DNA of 64,000 nt from Sinohyriopsis cumingii (Eukaryota > Mollusca > Bivalvia > Unionida > Unionidae): the NCBI GenBank assembly GCA_028554795.2, contig JAPYKE020000037.1:6182001-6246000 (forward strand), in the 5' to 3' direction. Below, piece after piece: positions 25,995 through 37,861 of the stretch. The notes beneath the pieces were generated by a model. It was given only the letters and a program-made list of their open reading frames with translations, ran no database searches and had not been told where the DNA came from. The position numbers were made by a program, and so were the translations under genes. The number at the start of each line of letters is the position of its first letter. Position 1 is the first letter of the stretch.

Positions 25995-28709
25995 TTAATA
26001 ATCATGTTAAAGGAAATCATAATATTCATTTAATATTGATTAGCACTTCTATAAACTTCTATAAACATTCATTTGAGTCTTTTTATACTGGTGGTTTTCA
26101 ATTTTGCATGTTATGCATAACAAGAAAAAACGTCAGAATACTTGTAAAGAAATGAATATTTTTCCTCAAGAATTAAAGACGCATTGATAAGCTACATTTT
26201 ATTGTACTTCCTAATGAGACGATACAGCCACACTAACAGCGACTACACCTGCCTGTATATGTATTGATTAGTCTAACACTTTGCGGGGCTCCCGCTGGTT
26301 ACACCTTATGGTTTCAACATGTTCAACCATAATCAAGTTGTATATGGGTTTCATTTGGATGCTGATTCAGATCGGAGCCCACTACCCCTTCTCGCTGGGC
26401 ACCTAGTGATAACTTCACTTTGAGACGCACGCGGGTTACAATCGAGGGCTCGTACAGACTCGCTTGTTATGCGAGGTGAAAGTCATTCATTATAGTATGC
26501 TTCAATGTAGATTAGTAATCGAAATCTCAAATCGCTATTATCATTCTACTTTATTTAATTGAGAATGTGAATATTCTCTCGTGGACTTATTCCTGACATA
26601 TATAAAAGTGAAAAGGCGCTTCGTATAATTAATGAGTATTCACAATTTGATTTTTTTCGACACATTTAAATACTGCCATATCAATAAAATAAAGACTGTT
26701 TTTTCTTGTTAACTATTGTTTTTGGATTGTGAATTTTTGTATATGTACTCTTGCTGAATGTATTCCACCATCATTAATTTATTTATGTAAGACTTTGTTC
26801 GTGTTATCTTTCTCAGCACTTGTATCCGTATCGGGCATGATTAATCTATGCTTATATATAATTATATGAAACCATATTAGTTTCTTCTCGTTCTCCATGT
26901 AAACCATATTAGTGTTGTGCCACCATCAATGTAAATGTCTATCACATGGTAAAGAAAGGGGTTATTCTAAAGTTGTGCGATCTTGTAGACCGGTCTCATG
27001 TGTCTGTGTTTATGGCAAAACAATACATTTAAGTAAGCAAACAATCGTGAGACCACTGAAGCTATGATGAATAAGAGGTGGCAGATTTATCTATAAATAC
27101 ATGTCTTTCAATTTTATATTTAAAAAGGCTGCTTTGAAAATAAATAAATAATATACTTTGCGAAAGAATCATTATCTTTAGTCATTTTTTCTATGAGATA
27201 CCAATTGCGTAGCTGTAACGTCATCATCATAATGCAGGTCTCCATACAAGTGCGTAGATACAATAATGTCGAATGTGGATGCTCGTTCTGCTTAACTATC
27301 GAAAATCCGAGTTGTTGTTTCCTCAGTCAGTTCTGAGGCCACTTTTATATCATGACTAATATTTTTTCATGTAATATTCAAAGACTCAGTTGTCTTAGTC
27401 CACGTGTTCTGTTATGTTACGTTATTCGCTCTATAAGGATTAATCATCATCCAGGTAAATAACCTTGTCAATCGCTTGATTTACGAAATGTAAATTATTC
27501 GTAATATCTTAGTCGCAATTTGTGCAACTGTTCATGGTGGCATTTGGTGAAGACCGATGGTACAGATATGTTTCCACTCGGCATGGGGTGGATTCGCAAT
27601 GTCCAACGTGTCTCTATACTCGACATGGAGTATCAACTTGAGATTCTAACAAGGAACTGTTGCTTAATAGTCACAATAAACATTTAATAATTAGGCCAAA
27701 CGTGACGAATTTTCTCTCGTACTTTCACACAACAATTCTAGCTTAGGCACTTTCTCAATGTCCAATATATATAAGTCGTAGTTTGCCCACATAAGAAATT
27801 TTGTGGAATTTCATACTACACACAAATATGCCCTTACAAAGAGCTTTAAATAAAATGTGCATCGTATGACATTTTGAAGCTATCACGGTCTTTTATTTTC
27901 ACGAATATAAGAAACCGTTCGAAGCAAAAATCATGCTGTCGCTCATAAATTGTCTATTTCATTTTATTATTATTATTATTATTATTATTAAATTCCAAAA
28001 TCCACAGTTGAGCAGTAATAGACATTGAATGCAATTCATTGAATCACATTAACGAGTTGATGCTCCATATAGTACAATAATAGTAGTGTTTTACAACGCA
28101 GGAAACGTAGAAAAAACAAATAAAAATTCTGACTTAACACTTAATTATTATGGCTTATTTGTTTAGGTAATTACCTTGAAAAATTCTTTTAGTTTTTGTT
28201 GACAATTCATTTCAAAAACTTGAGGAAGACAGTAAATTGAAGATATTCATAAGCCTAGCTTGAGCTCAATTATTTTCTTACAATTCCAAAGTCTTCAAGA
28301 GAAGAATCTTTGTCAACTTAAAAGATTCTATGTACAAATACTACAAAGAATAGTGCTTTAAATAATAGTGCAGGAAAGTAACCATTATTGCATTTTTCGA
28401 ATTGGGTGAGATACAAGTATTTATCACACGGTGATCAAAAATGTAAAGAGAACCCTAAAACCAGCGTGGGTCAAGGTTTGTGATATTGATCTAGAGTCTG
28501 TTGTAACAGGAGATTAAACGGTTTCTCTAATCTTTAAGGCTTTTATAGTAAACATTACTGCATTAGTCATCAGAATTTTACTAGCATTATTTTGTATAAA
28601 AGTCCTAAATTATTCTAATGTTGGATTTTTATATACAAAAGTGGGTACATAGCTTCTTCTCAGTTCTACATACCGTTCTACATACAGCGAACAAACAGTA
28701 ATAAAATGG
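25992..28709. other. Gene-free spacer
   Basis: A locally GC-richer patch at about 26,280-26,470 (starting GCGGGGCTCCCGC) is not explained by any element I recognise. An (ATT)n run lies at 27,965-27,991. No protein-like frame is present. Confidence 0.45.
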
Positions 28710-28772
28710 AGCTCAAACACACGACCTCCCGCTTCCCAGGCGGACGCTCTAACCAATAGGCTCCGGAGCGGT
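28710..28772 (-). mobile_element. SINE family 2, tRNA-like head only
   Basis: Read on the minus strand, the segment starts CCGCTCCGGAGCC and continues TTGGTTAGAGCGTCCGCC and GGGAGGTCGTGTGTTTGAG, matching the head of family 2. The body is missing. It could be mistaken for a tRNA gene, but the acceptor stem does not close. Confidence 0.7.
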
Positions 28773-29189
28773 CATATTATTTTACGTCAAAAAATAAAAT
28801 CCTCGATGAATTATAACAGACCAAGAATATTCTAGTGATTTAAAGCCTAAGAATGAAAACTAAAGATGGTATATTGATGGGAGGCATTTAATATATATGT
28901 ATATAAATTTGACTTGTATATTATTTATCGCGTACCCCTATGGCTGTAGTAAGTCTTACGCTTATTGACATACTTTACAAGATCCATGCTATCACTGTCA
29001 GCATAATACAGTATGGTTCCTATAAACACGTAACAAATAAAATGTACTCAACCAAGGGTAAAGTACCCGTACACATCGTGCTTTATGAGGTCTAGCCGCT
29101 AACGACCTAAGACGAGATGCATGTATTGCCCAGTCTCCATTAAAAAAAATAAGAACTACCCTATGTAACGTTGAATGCGTCTAAGAAAC

Positions 29190-30170
29190 CAATTACCCAA
29201 ATTGGTCTAAGGCATTACCAAATTTTCTTGCCTTATTCCGTGACATGAATTCTACTCCCAATGACCTACAGAAACGTAGTCGTTCTATCGACTTAATCTC
29301 ATCCTGCATCGTTTGCCTAGAAATATGTTCACATCTCTGGCTGAACAATCTAAAACATGTATTTCCATCATGTACTCCCTGAGTACACCACACATAGCCA
29401 AATTGAAATGTAAATATAAGCTTTTTAGCTTTGTTAGCCCAGCAATCACGATATTCGTTCCATCTTAACTCTAAATTTACATTGTTTAAGATATCTTTCT
29501 ACTGACATTTTTAGTATTCTTAGTCAATATTTCGACCCAAAAAAAGTTCATATGTTCAACTCTGAATACTAATTTGTCTTAATTCATTATAAACGAATAC
29601 ATATGGAGTCGACTTAACTAAATATTAAATGAGCTTTTTCAATATCATGGGCATCGTAAGACCCCAAACCTCAGCCCCATAGTTAAGAATGGGAACTATC
29701 TTTGAGTCAGACCGACGAAGCAATCCAGTTACGGGTAATTTGCCAAATTTTGAAAGACGTTTACTTAAATATATGCATAGCCTTCAGTGCCTGCAAGGAT
29801 AGAGTTTTCTGGCACATATACCAAGAGGTTTTTTTAAAAAAAAGAAAAATGTATCCTAAATACTTATAATGCGATTCAATTTTCTGTATGACAATTGTAC
29901 CATTTTATTTTACTTCTGAGATAGCCAAATCTGCGAAATAGAAAAACTCTTGTTTTTCTTTCCATATTTACTTTTAATTTCCATTTTAGGCAATACCTAT
30001 GCAGCCTATTGAGCATATTTTGCAACTGGTGAGCAGTGTCAGCAAAGATAATGACAACAACAAAAAATAGTTCTAAGGTTTCTACCAAAACCCCGTTTCC
30101 TTCAGCTAAACGGTGTTTCAAATCGTTAAAAAATAATAATAAAGGCCAAAGGACAGTTACGCACATCGGT
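29190..30170 (-). pseudogene. Non-LTR retrotransposon fragment (reverse transcriptase, C-terminal half)
   Basis: On the minus strand, 30,166-29,876 encodes a reverse-transcriptase palm segment: FNDLKHRLAEGN, a damaged FADD box read as IFADT, then HQLQNMLNRLHRYCLKWKL and VNMERKT. This is followed near 29,700 by LNYGAEVWGL and near 29,340 by FSQRCEHISRQT, typical of the region after the palm domain in LINE ORF2 proteins. The pieces lie in different frames with stops between them. There is no endonuclease domain and no clear 3' tail. The clade is uncertain; it differs from the LINEs at 38-48 kb and 49.8-53.9 kb. Confidence 0.75.
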
Positions 30171-30734
30171 AATAAGATTACTGGACTTAAGCACGTGCTT
30201 TTATATCATTAAAAATTGCCCTAATGACTCCTAACATTTTCCACTGATATCACCGCTAACTTTTGATACTGTAAATGTCTCTCTTTCCGATAGTTTCTAA
30301 CATATTTGGATTTAGTCATTTGTCAATCAAAGTTGGACTTTGTCATTTTTCAGATAACACTTCACCAGCTTCAGCCATCACTAAAGGTCATTTGGTAATG
30401 TTAACTGCTTTGGGCTGTGAGAAAAAGAGAATATGGCAAGTGTTATTGAGATCATGGGAAGTGGACTTCATGCACGAAATCTTAACATAAATGCAAACAA
30501 TTATTTTGTTCGATTCAATCCGTTATTCTAATATATATGTATTCTGTTTTATAATACTTTTATGCAATTTTCATCCTATAAAATTTACGACATCGATAAA
30601 TGATTAAGTTGTAGAAAATGTTTTGTAAATATTTTAGCATTTTGCTTCTCATGCAGCGAAATAGCTCCTCCCATACCGCAAATTAGCCCCCCTGTATTAT
30701 GAATCTTGTTGTTGTAATACAAATCGTGCTGGAA

Positions 30735-30737
<3 letters not shown>
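30171..30737. other. Gene-free spacer
   Basis: Nothing recognised. Confidence 0.45.
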
Positions 30738-30765
<28 letters not shown>

Positions 30766-31052
30766 ATTTGGATTTTTAACATAGCTTTAACAAGTTTTCA
30801 GTCATATTGCTATGATGTCTGCACTGTGGCAGTTTATAGCAATGTATAGCACTGAGGCATCATGAGAAGACATTCTGCATTAAGTCGCACCAACTCACAT
30901 AATCCTGACACCAGGACGACCTGTCATAACACTAACCTCTTAATGTTGAGCACCAAGCGAGGCAGCTACCAGGATCATTTTCGTATGACTCGGCCGGAGA
31001 TCTCCCATACCCGAGGCGGACGCTCTAACCACTTAGGCCACCGGAGAGGTGC
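30738..31052 (-). mobile_element. SINE family 2, full-length copy with (CA)n tail
   Basis: On the minus strand: tRNA-like head TCCGGTGGCCTAAGTGGTTA and B-box-like region near 31,010, body with CTCGCTTGGTGCTCAACATT and CTGGTGTCAGGATTATGTGA, and 3' end GTTAAAAATCCAAATCACAC running into a (CA)n tract (the GT run at 30,738-30,764). The microsatellite is thus the SINE tail. Confidence 0.85.
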
Positions 31053-31199
31053 AGGTCAGTCGTGTAAGATTCCCCAAAATATTACTGTATGACATTATCC
31101 TGAGGCGTTTGTCTTTTTTGTTTTTAAACAGTTCCTAAATATGATGAAATTACCTCTCACTCTGTAAACAGACAGGTGGTGTTTTCTTTCCTAAGATAA

Positions 31200-31405
31200 C
31201 CGCTCCGGTGGCCTAGTGGTTAGAGCGTCCAACTCGTATCCGGGAGGTCGTGGGTTAGATCCCAGGCCGAATCATACCAAAGATTTACAAAAATGGTACG
31301 AACAGCTACCTCGCATGGCGCTCAGCATTAAGAGGTTAGTTTTAGGACTGGTTGGCCTGGTGTCAGGATAATTTGACTGGGTGGGACATCATGCTACATG
31401 TTACA
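31200..31405 (+). mobile_element. SINE family 2, 3'-truncated copy
   Basis: The head CCGCTCCGGTGGCCTAGTGG and B-box-like GTGGGTTAGATCCCAGGCCG are followed by GGTGTCAGGATAATTTGACT. The similarity fades after ATGCTACATGTTACA. It lies head to head with the minus-strand copy ending at 31,052. Confidence 0.85.
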
Positions 31406-32017
31406 GTACACATTTCAGAAGTTCATGGTGATAGCCATGATTGATTAATAAGTCATATTAGGTCACTGACTACAAATATAACGTTATACGATTATCTTCA
31501 ACAGTTTTCATTTCGAGTGCGATGCTTTAATTTGAATTAAGACAGATACGATGCGTGATCCAGAATACACAGACTATCATCCATTCGCACTACATTTCAA
31601 CAATTCTTATCCACGCCAAAAATAATTCTTCAAATTTCCGACAGCTACAAATTCTGTGCTAAAATTGTTGATATGTATTACAAGATCATTGCGACACTCA
31701 GATGTTTGTATTTAGCAATAGAACTCACTTTAAGTTTTAAAGTTTTATAATATGGCAATGGACTTCAGTTTACACCGACTATGACTACACCACTATCCTG
31801 CTCTCTCCAGCGTATATAAGTAATATTCAATATGGCTAAAATACTAGGATAGTTTTTTACATCACTCACACCCTTTCGGAATATGTTTATGGAAGATTCG
31901 TAATGCAACATCTTCTCTGAATATTAACATGTATTGTGTATTTCGCGGTTTTGCATTTACGAATCAAGTATTCAATATTCTCTCAACTTTTTCCCTCTTT
32001 ACTATGTTCGTCATATT

Positions 32018-32018
<1 letters not shown>
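31406..32018. other. Gene-free spacer
   Basis: Nothing recognised. Confidence 0.45.
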
Positions 32019-32110
<92 letters not shown>

Positions 32111-32128
32111 TAGATAGATAGATAGATA
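32019..32128. repeat. (TATC)n(AT)n(GATA)n palindromic microsatellite
   Basis: About seven TATC units lead into about 31 AT units and then about five GATA units. The whole tract is close to its own reverse complement and can form a long hairpin. Confidence 0.95.
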
Positions 32129-32330
32129 CTATAATGTGAAGTTCATAATTAAGGTCAAGTGATAAATGTAAACTACAATGGGCTTAAGAGCTCGATTCAT
32201 TAAGTGTTACTGAGATCATCGGAAGCAGATTTCAGCCACTTCGACTCAAGATTATTGCTATAGTTATTATTACCGTACATGATGTCCGTTTAAAATTTCG
32301 TTTTTAACGTTTTACAGTGTTCTAATATAA

Positions 32331-32572
32331 GCCGAGTGGTCTAAAGCGCTCTTCGTTACGGATCACTGCCATCTCATCTCTGTATGCGTGGGTTCGAGTC
32401 TCGGATTCGGCTAATGTGGGTATGTGAGAAAGCTTGCCAGTAGCTTCTCGTGGGTAGGTGATTTTTTCCGGGCTTTTCCGAGTACTTCCTCCACCATTAA
32501 TACTGGCCGCCATGTATAGCATATCGTGTGCTGAAAAATGGCGTTAAACCCTACATGCTGCAACAACAACAA
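32331..32572 (+). mobile_element. SINE family 1, intact copy with perfect 13-bp target duplication
   Basis: The tRNA-like head GCCGAGTGGTCTAAAGCGCT with a Leu/Ser-style long variable region and the B-box GGTTCGAGTC is followed by the conserved core (TACTGGCCGCCATGTATAG, CTGAAAAATGGCGTTAAAC) and a (CAA)n tail. TGTTCTAATATAA flanks it exactly on both sides (32,318-32,330 and 32,573-32,585), which fixes the ends. Confidence 0.95.
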
Positions 32573-32585
32573 TGTTCTAATATAA

Positions 32586-33479
32586 AACTTAAATGTTTTA
32601 ATAATGTTGTCAATTTTCCCACCAGTGAAAATTTTAGTTTCGATCAATTATTTGCATCCAGAAATTATTCTGGAAATATTTTGTCTCGCCTGGACGGGAA
32701 TTAGCTATCCCATAACGTGATTCCCGTTCCTTTGCACCAATTAATGTACTATCTTTTACACGAAATGTGATATAGATTAAAGTGATTAGTGACATGTGAT
32801 CAGAACTTTCACGATGGTAATTGCATATGCCATTAATGTATAATAAAGTCGATCATTTGATAGATGAACAAAGTGTATCAAAATATAATATATAAATTAT
32901 GATGTAAAATGCTCAGACTGAATGCATTTGTACAGATGCGTATAGTGAGCATATTCAGTGGAAATTATATAAGATTTAAAGGACTACACATTCTGGTTGT
33001 TGTGAATAGGGTAACACGACATCTGTACAGACTGTATTTTTATTGGTTGTCGATCAAACGAAAATTTCTTAGCTCTGTTTTTTTATATCTATTTTGTGCG
33101 TTTCACATTATGCACGTCTCTGCAGATTGGATATGCGCTATATAAAGACGAGGACTGTTTCAAAAATCATTCCTAATAACTTGTTTACAAGTTTGAGGTT
33201 ATTTCCCATAAGACGGTTCAGTCAGGTGGGTTCTTTTGCGACGTGGACAACTTGTGAACAATGTCACGTAGGCAGTACTTAGACACGAGTCGAGTAGGAA
33301 AATAATGCGATGTTGAGCCATGAGGGGGGAGAAAGTTGACCAATTAGCTCATTATTCTTTCTTATGTTTATGTTTTAATACCAGTCTTCAGATATGTTTA
33401 GTGTTTTATTTTTTACATTTTATGTGAGAAGAAACATTTGTTTGAATTATTCATTTGAAATAAATGTGCTTTTGTTTCT
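32586..33479. other. Gene-free spacer
   Basis: No supported gene. Similarity to block B to the left of 15,180 was not clear by eye. Confidence 0.4.
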
Positions 33480-33949
33480 CTTTGGACTAAAATATTATCC
33501 TGACATTATTGTCAATTTGTTCAAAGAAGTTATGGATAATGCCTTCGTGATACATTAAGTCTGTTGGCACGTCACCACATTCGAGGACCTAGAATTAATT
33601 CAGAACATTGGTTTCTTTTGGACTTCTTTTAGGATTATTTTGGATTTACTTCAGAATATCATTAGTTCCATTTAAATTTTCATTTTATAACTTTAGAGAA
33701 TTAGTTATTTTTCAAGTTGAATAAACTATGTTTTTTTTCCTGTTACTTAATTTACAACTATAGAGTCGTAAGTTGCACAACTGACCTACACTACCGATGA
33801 CTATTGAATCAACTAAGAAACATAATTTCTAAATCAATTTCAGATGAAGCTAACTACTTGTGTTTCCAACTAGAGTACAACGTTCGTGCTTACAAGATTT
33901 TGAGAACTGGAATGCAATCTATTTTGACCAAACATGAAGCCTACATTAG

Positions 33950-34431
33950 TGGCAGACCAAAAATCGTATCAAGACAAATGCGATATCGTGTTCTGGGATC
34001 GTGTAAAAACATTGAAACGAATCCATGTGGGGTTTTCTGAACATGTGTAAAGAAATGTTTAAACTGATATATGTTCATATCACCGGAGCACCAAGTCTGA
34101 TGAATATCTCACTGTGTTTGTGTATCAACTCCGTTAATGGTAACCAAATAATTATAGTTATCTTTGATCACCTAACGGATTTAAGCGTATCGCTGTATAA
34201 TATAAATTACATCCGTGCTTTTATGCCTGCCTCTTAAAAATATGCTGGCTGGGTTTCTCTGTTTTTCAAGCATGACATCGTCGTAAGCCACGAGATTATT
34301 AATATTTCCATCAAGATCTTGTACGGAGGGAGCAACATTGACGTCAGTGATAAATTCAAAGACATCTGCATCCGCGGAACTCTCGTATTCCAAAGAAACT
34401 TTTGAAGCTTTGTTGAATTCCTTGACGGCAT
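33950..34431 (-). pseudogene. Packaging-type ATPase remnant, Polinton/Maverick (or adintovirus)-like
   Basis: The minus strand encodes a Walker-B-like segment (LVAYDDVMLEKQ near 34,290) followed by LRGRHKSTDVIYIIQRY. This fits the hydrophobic-DD and RGRH...Y.SQ.Y pattern of FtsK/HerA-family genome-packaging ATPases of Polintons and related viruses. After a stop at 34,181-34,183, the same frame continues with VIKDNYNYLV and a further in-frame stop, then GDMNIYQFKH. A C-terminal-like YRICLDTIF follows near 33,990. The Walker A half is not seen. Two or more stops make it non-functional. It lies head to head with the zinc-ribbon ORF at 34,620. It is a relic of an old integrated element. I cannot separate Polinton from adintovirus on this fragment. 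Confidence 0.65.
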
Positions 34432-34619
34432 TATAACACCGCTAGTCGTCTACAGATTATGCCACTAAAGAAAGTTTGTCCCATCTGCGCCATCTCATCA
34501 TCGTTTTCTTTAGCAACTGAGCTTAACCAAACTAAGACGGATCAATGATACTGGCACGAACATTATTTGGTAACGATGGATGATGCCTGACTGGCGCTCG
34601 CTCTTGTGTTCCTGAAAAG

Positions 34620-35140
34620 TCAATCACATTCATGTTTCACAAATGTTATATATGAGTTTATGTTGTGGTCGATGAAAAAAAATAATGTCACTGATACCAG
34701 TGGATTAACAACAATAACGACAAAGAGTCGTCGACAGGTACTTACAGGTACGTGTGTGAAATGCAGTACAAAAACAACATTGTGGCGTCTCGCGAGACGT
34801 CAAGCGGTGGTGACATCGCCGCGACACTCTGGAAATTACCAGGAACTCCATAACCAAAGTACCCTGGTGAGAAACATTGTCCAGAATATAATTATTGTGG
34901 CCCTGAAACCCGAATTCATATTAGATTCGACGACAAAATCAACCAAAAGCTGGTGAAGTTCCCGTGAATTCGATTGATCAAGCGTGCCTTGCTGATGGCG
35001 TCTCTTTTTAGAATAACTATCAACAAGAACGTCATACCGCTGAGGTCAAGTTGATTCAGACGCTGAAGTATATAAAACATAAAAATGGCCAACTGGTTAA
35101 TACAATTGACTATGAGTGGTAAATTGGCGATGGTGGCTGG
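34620..35140 (+). pseudogene. Zinc-ribbon plus phospholipase-A2-like ORF remnant (Polinton-type)
   Basis: Three frames each keep one piece. First is a broken zinc pair, Cys-Gly-Arg followed by TGA at 34,664-34,675. Next, in another frame, are TTKSRR and the second pair CVKC at 34,753-34,764, the layout of small DUF5679-like zinc ribbons. Then YNYCGP at about 34,887 and PVNSIDQACLAD at about 34,963 resemble the calcium-loop and catalytic-helix motifs of parvovirus-VP1-style PLA2 domains. The expected His-Asp pair reads Ala-Asp, so the active-site His is gone, and frameshifts and stops break the frame. A zinc ribbon followed by a PLA2-like domain is, to my knowledge, a protein type found in Polinton-like elements, and the neighbour is a packaging ATPase. 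The assignment rests on short motifs. Confidence 0.5.
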
Positions 35141-35622
35141 CAATTAATTGTCCGAATCGATTTATATTAGCCCGAGAGGATACTGAAAAAAGCAGAGCAG
35201 GTGATGCAGCAGGTGTTAGGCGTGATGTTGCAGCCGATTGCTTAACTCCACAGGCAATATGGCAGATTTATCTGCTGACATTTAAAACGATTCCATAAGG
35301 TCGGTTTGATGTTAGCACTCCCAAGGAAGTTCATCAGGCATGTTTTGTTTTCTTAACCCATGACACTATTGTGACTGGCTCAGCACGTAAACGCGAACGA
35401 CAGAGTCGCACATACAAATACGCATTGATGGTCGTCGTTTGCGAGTAGATACAAAGGAGTGGAACCATTATCAGCTAAAACATCAGATGATCAACGTGGA
35501 ACTTTACGATGGCCACGATTGCTAGAGGTTGATCCTGGAAAAGAATTAGGATGCACGAATCGAGAAAATGTTTTTTGAGTACATTCCACCATTTTAAGGC
35601 AGATATGAAAAGTTTGATTGCC
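35141..35622 (+). other. Coding-like remnant next to the Polinton genes, unidentified
   Basis: Base composition is richer in GC than the surroundings, and several frames give plausible but short stretches, such as TPKEVHQACFVFLTHD near 35,320 and RRLRVDTKEWNHYQLK near 35,440, separated by stops. I do not recognise a family. Position suggests a further gene of the same element. Confidence 0.3.
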
Positions 35623-35623
35623 G

Positions 35624-35703
<80 letters not shown>
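35623..35703. repeat. (AT)n microsatellite
   Basis: About 40 AT units directly after the Polinton-like remnant. Confidence 0.95.
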
Positions 35704-35705
<2 letters not shown>

Positions 35706-37613
35706 CATTACTGGAAAGATGAAATATTAGGTATCCCTTAGTTTATAAGACAGACATTTAATGATAAATGAATCACGTTGAATTTCTGCAAAACAATTAT
35801 GTGCTATAAAAAGAAAACTCTTTTGGATTGACAAAGAAGAAGGAACGGTATATAAAGAATGAAAGTTGTAGTACAAAACTTCAAAGATTTGAAATGGAAA
35901 AACCAAATATTGTTTGTTTCAAAATTGAATATTACTAACAACGACTGCAATAGTATCATATAATCATTGAATTTGCAACATTATGACGAACAACGTAAAC
36001 CTTATCTGTTCCGGGACATAAATACCTTAATACCAGTTATGAGAAAATGGAAATTGTCCGTATATCAAATTCATTGTTTTGTCTTGCGTTCTGTATTAAA
36101 GACGGTATCTCTCCAAACAAATGACCAACTCAATTATATTTCTGAACACTTATCCCCGCTGGTGTCTGGCAATGTCTTCCGCTAAATCCAAGACACTTTG
36201 GTCAATTCACTCTTACTGCGTGTTCTGAATTATAAAAAATCATTAATTAAATACAAAACGAGTTTCCTCTGAAGCTAATTAATAGAAGATTTTAAACAAG
36301 ACGTCTAATTTATATTGATGGTCTCCCAATGGTATGGAATTACTCAGTTACTGTAGGTCATCCATTTATCACTTTTATCATAATTTGTGAAAAGTCAGTT
36401 TGTATTGTTCTATATGGTGCTGCTCTACAAATATTGATGTAGCCCTGAAAGTGGAACGGGTATAAGAGTGAAGTTGTTTGTATTGGCAATATGAAAAATT
36501 AAGGGAATGTTGGCATACCTCTATGCTACTTGTATGTACTATAGCTGAAATTTCTTTACACGTGGTATCATGGAAAATACGCACTATAACCTGTAGCGAG
36601 CCTCTGAAAGATCAGCAATATAACTATGAAATATAAACTAATCAAAATACGATATCGACATTTTGGGTGCTTTTTATATATATTTATCTGCATGCGAGAA
36701 TGATCAGTTGTAGTTAGAGGTTTTTGATAGCTGCACAAATTAGACAAAACCAAGCGGCATACGCTGTAAACCAAGTTACGCCCAGCAATCATACATGACA
36801 ATAAATGGATTTAAAATTCATTTTAAAAATTCAAATTTAAGGTCATTTTTAAACAATAAGGAAACCAGTAAAGAACACTTGTTTATTTGGGTCAGGGTCT
36901 AGGTTACGGGATATTGAGAGCTTTACGTCATAACGTCTTTACTCGTTATATGATAACATCTCCTTTCAAAACAAGACAAAACAACACAGAAGTAAATTGT
37001 AAATATACCAACAAAACCGATAGATAAATAGGCGATATTAACGAAAACTTGCGGTGAAAAATACATTGCGCGCATAATATAACATAGAGAAAACAAGTTC
37101 GTTTACATATAGATTTTTAACGTCTCTTCAAAATTGAAGTTTCACAAGCTTCAATACCCCTGATATTTATTGTTTTTATATGCCAAAACCAATACTTAAT
37201 TAATACATGCATATAGAATAATAAATACAGATAAAGTAGAATATACCCAGAATTATGGAATACAATAAGAACGCAATCTAGGTAAATTCTCTGTATCAGA
37301 ATCAAGTATGTAAACAACAAAGGAATGAAAACTCGAGGAAACGGTTATATCAGATCAAAACACAGTAAGTATACTCTTAAATATTAAAACCAGGATAAAA
37401 TGGGCCAGGAAGTATTGAAGTCGTATAAACCAACAGTTGATCTTTTTTAAATCATACACTTCATATATTGAGTAAAATTAGATTATTGCCCAAGATAATA
37501 TATATTGAAACCAAAGAGAGAAGGGACGAAGCATTCCACACCTAAAATATATAAAAGAAGCAAATATAGTAAAACTAATAAACCTAATAGGTAAAGTGAA
37601 TTATGCATGGACA
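35704..37613. other. Gene-free spacer
   Basis: AT-rich. No protein-like frame, no recognised element. Confidence 0.45.
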
Positions 37614-37861
37614 GTTGTTGTTGTTATAGGGTTTAACGCCATTTTTCAGCACAAGATAGGCTATACATGGCGGCCAGTATTAATGGTGGAGGAAGAACCC
37701 GGGAAAACCCACGGAAAGAACCACCGACCCACGAGAAGATACCGGCAAGCGTTCTCACATATCCACATTGGCCGAACCCGAGACTCGAACCTACGCAGAT
37801 ATAGGTGAGATGGTAGTGATCCGTGACGGAGAGCGCTTTAGACCACTCGGCCACTCGGTGC
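37614..37861 (-). mobile_element. SINE family 1, full-length copy
   Basis: On the minus strand: head with GCCGAGTGGTCTAAAGCGCT, B-box AGGTTCGAGTCTCGGG, core CTGGCCGCCATGTATAGCC and GCTGAAAAATGGCGTTAAAC, and a tail of CAA units (the GTTGTT run at 37,614-37,625). No clear target duplication. Confidence 0.9.
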
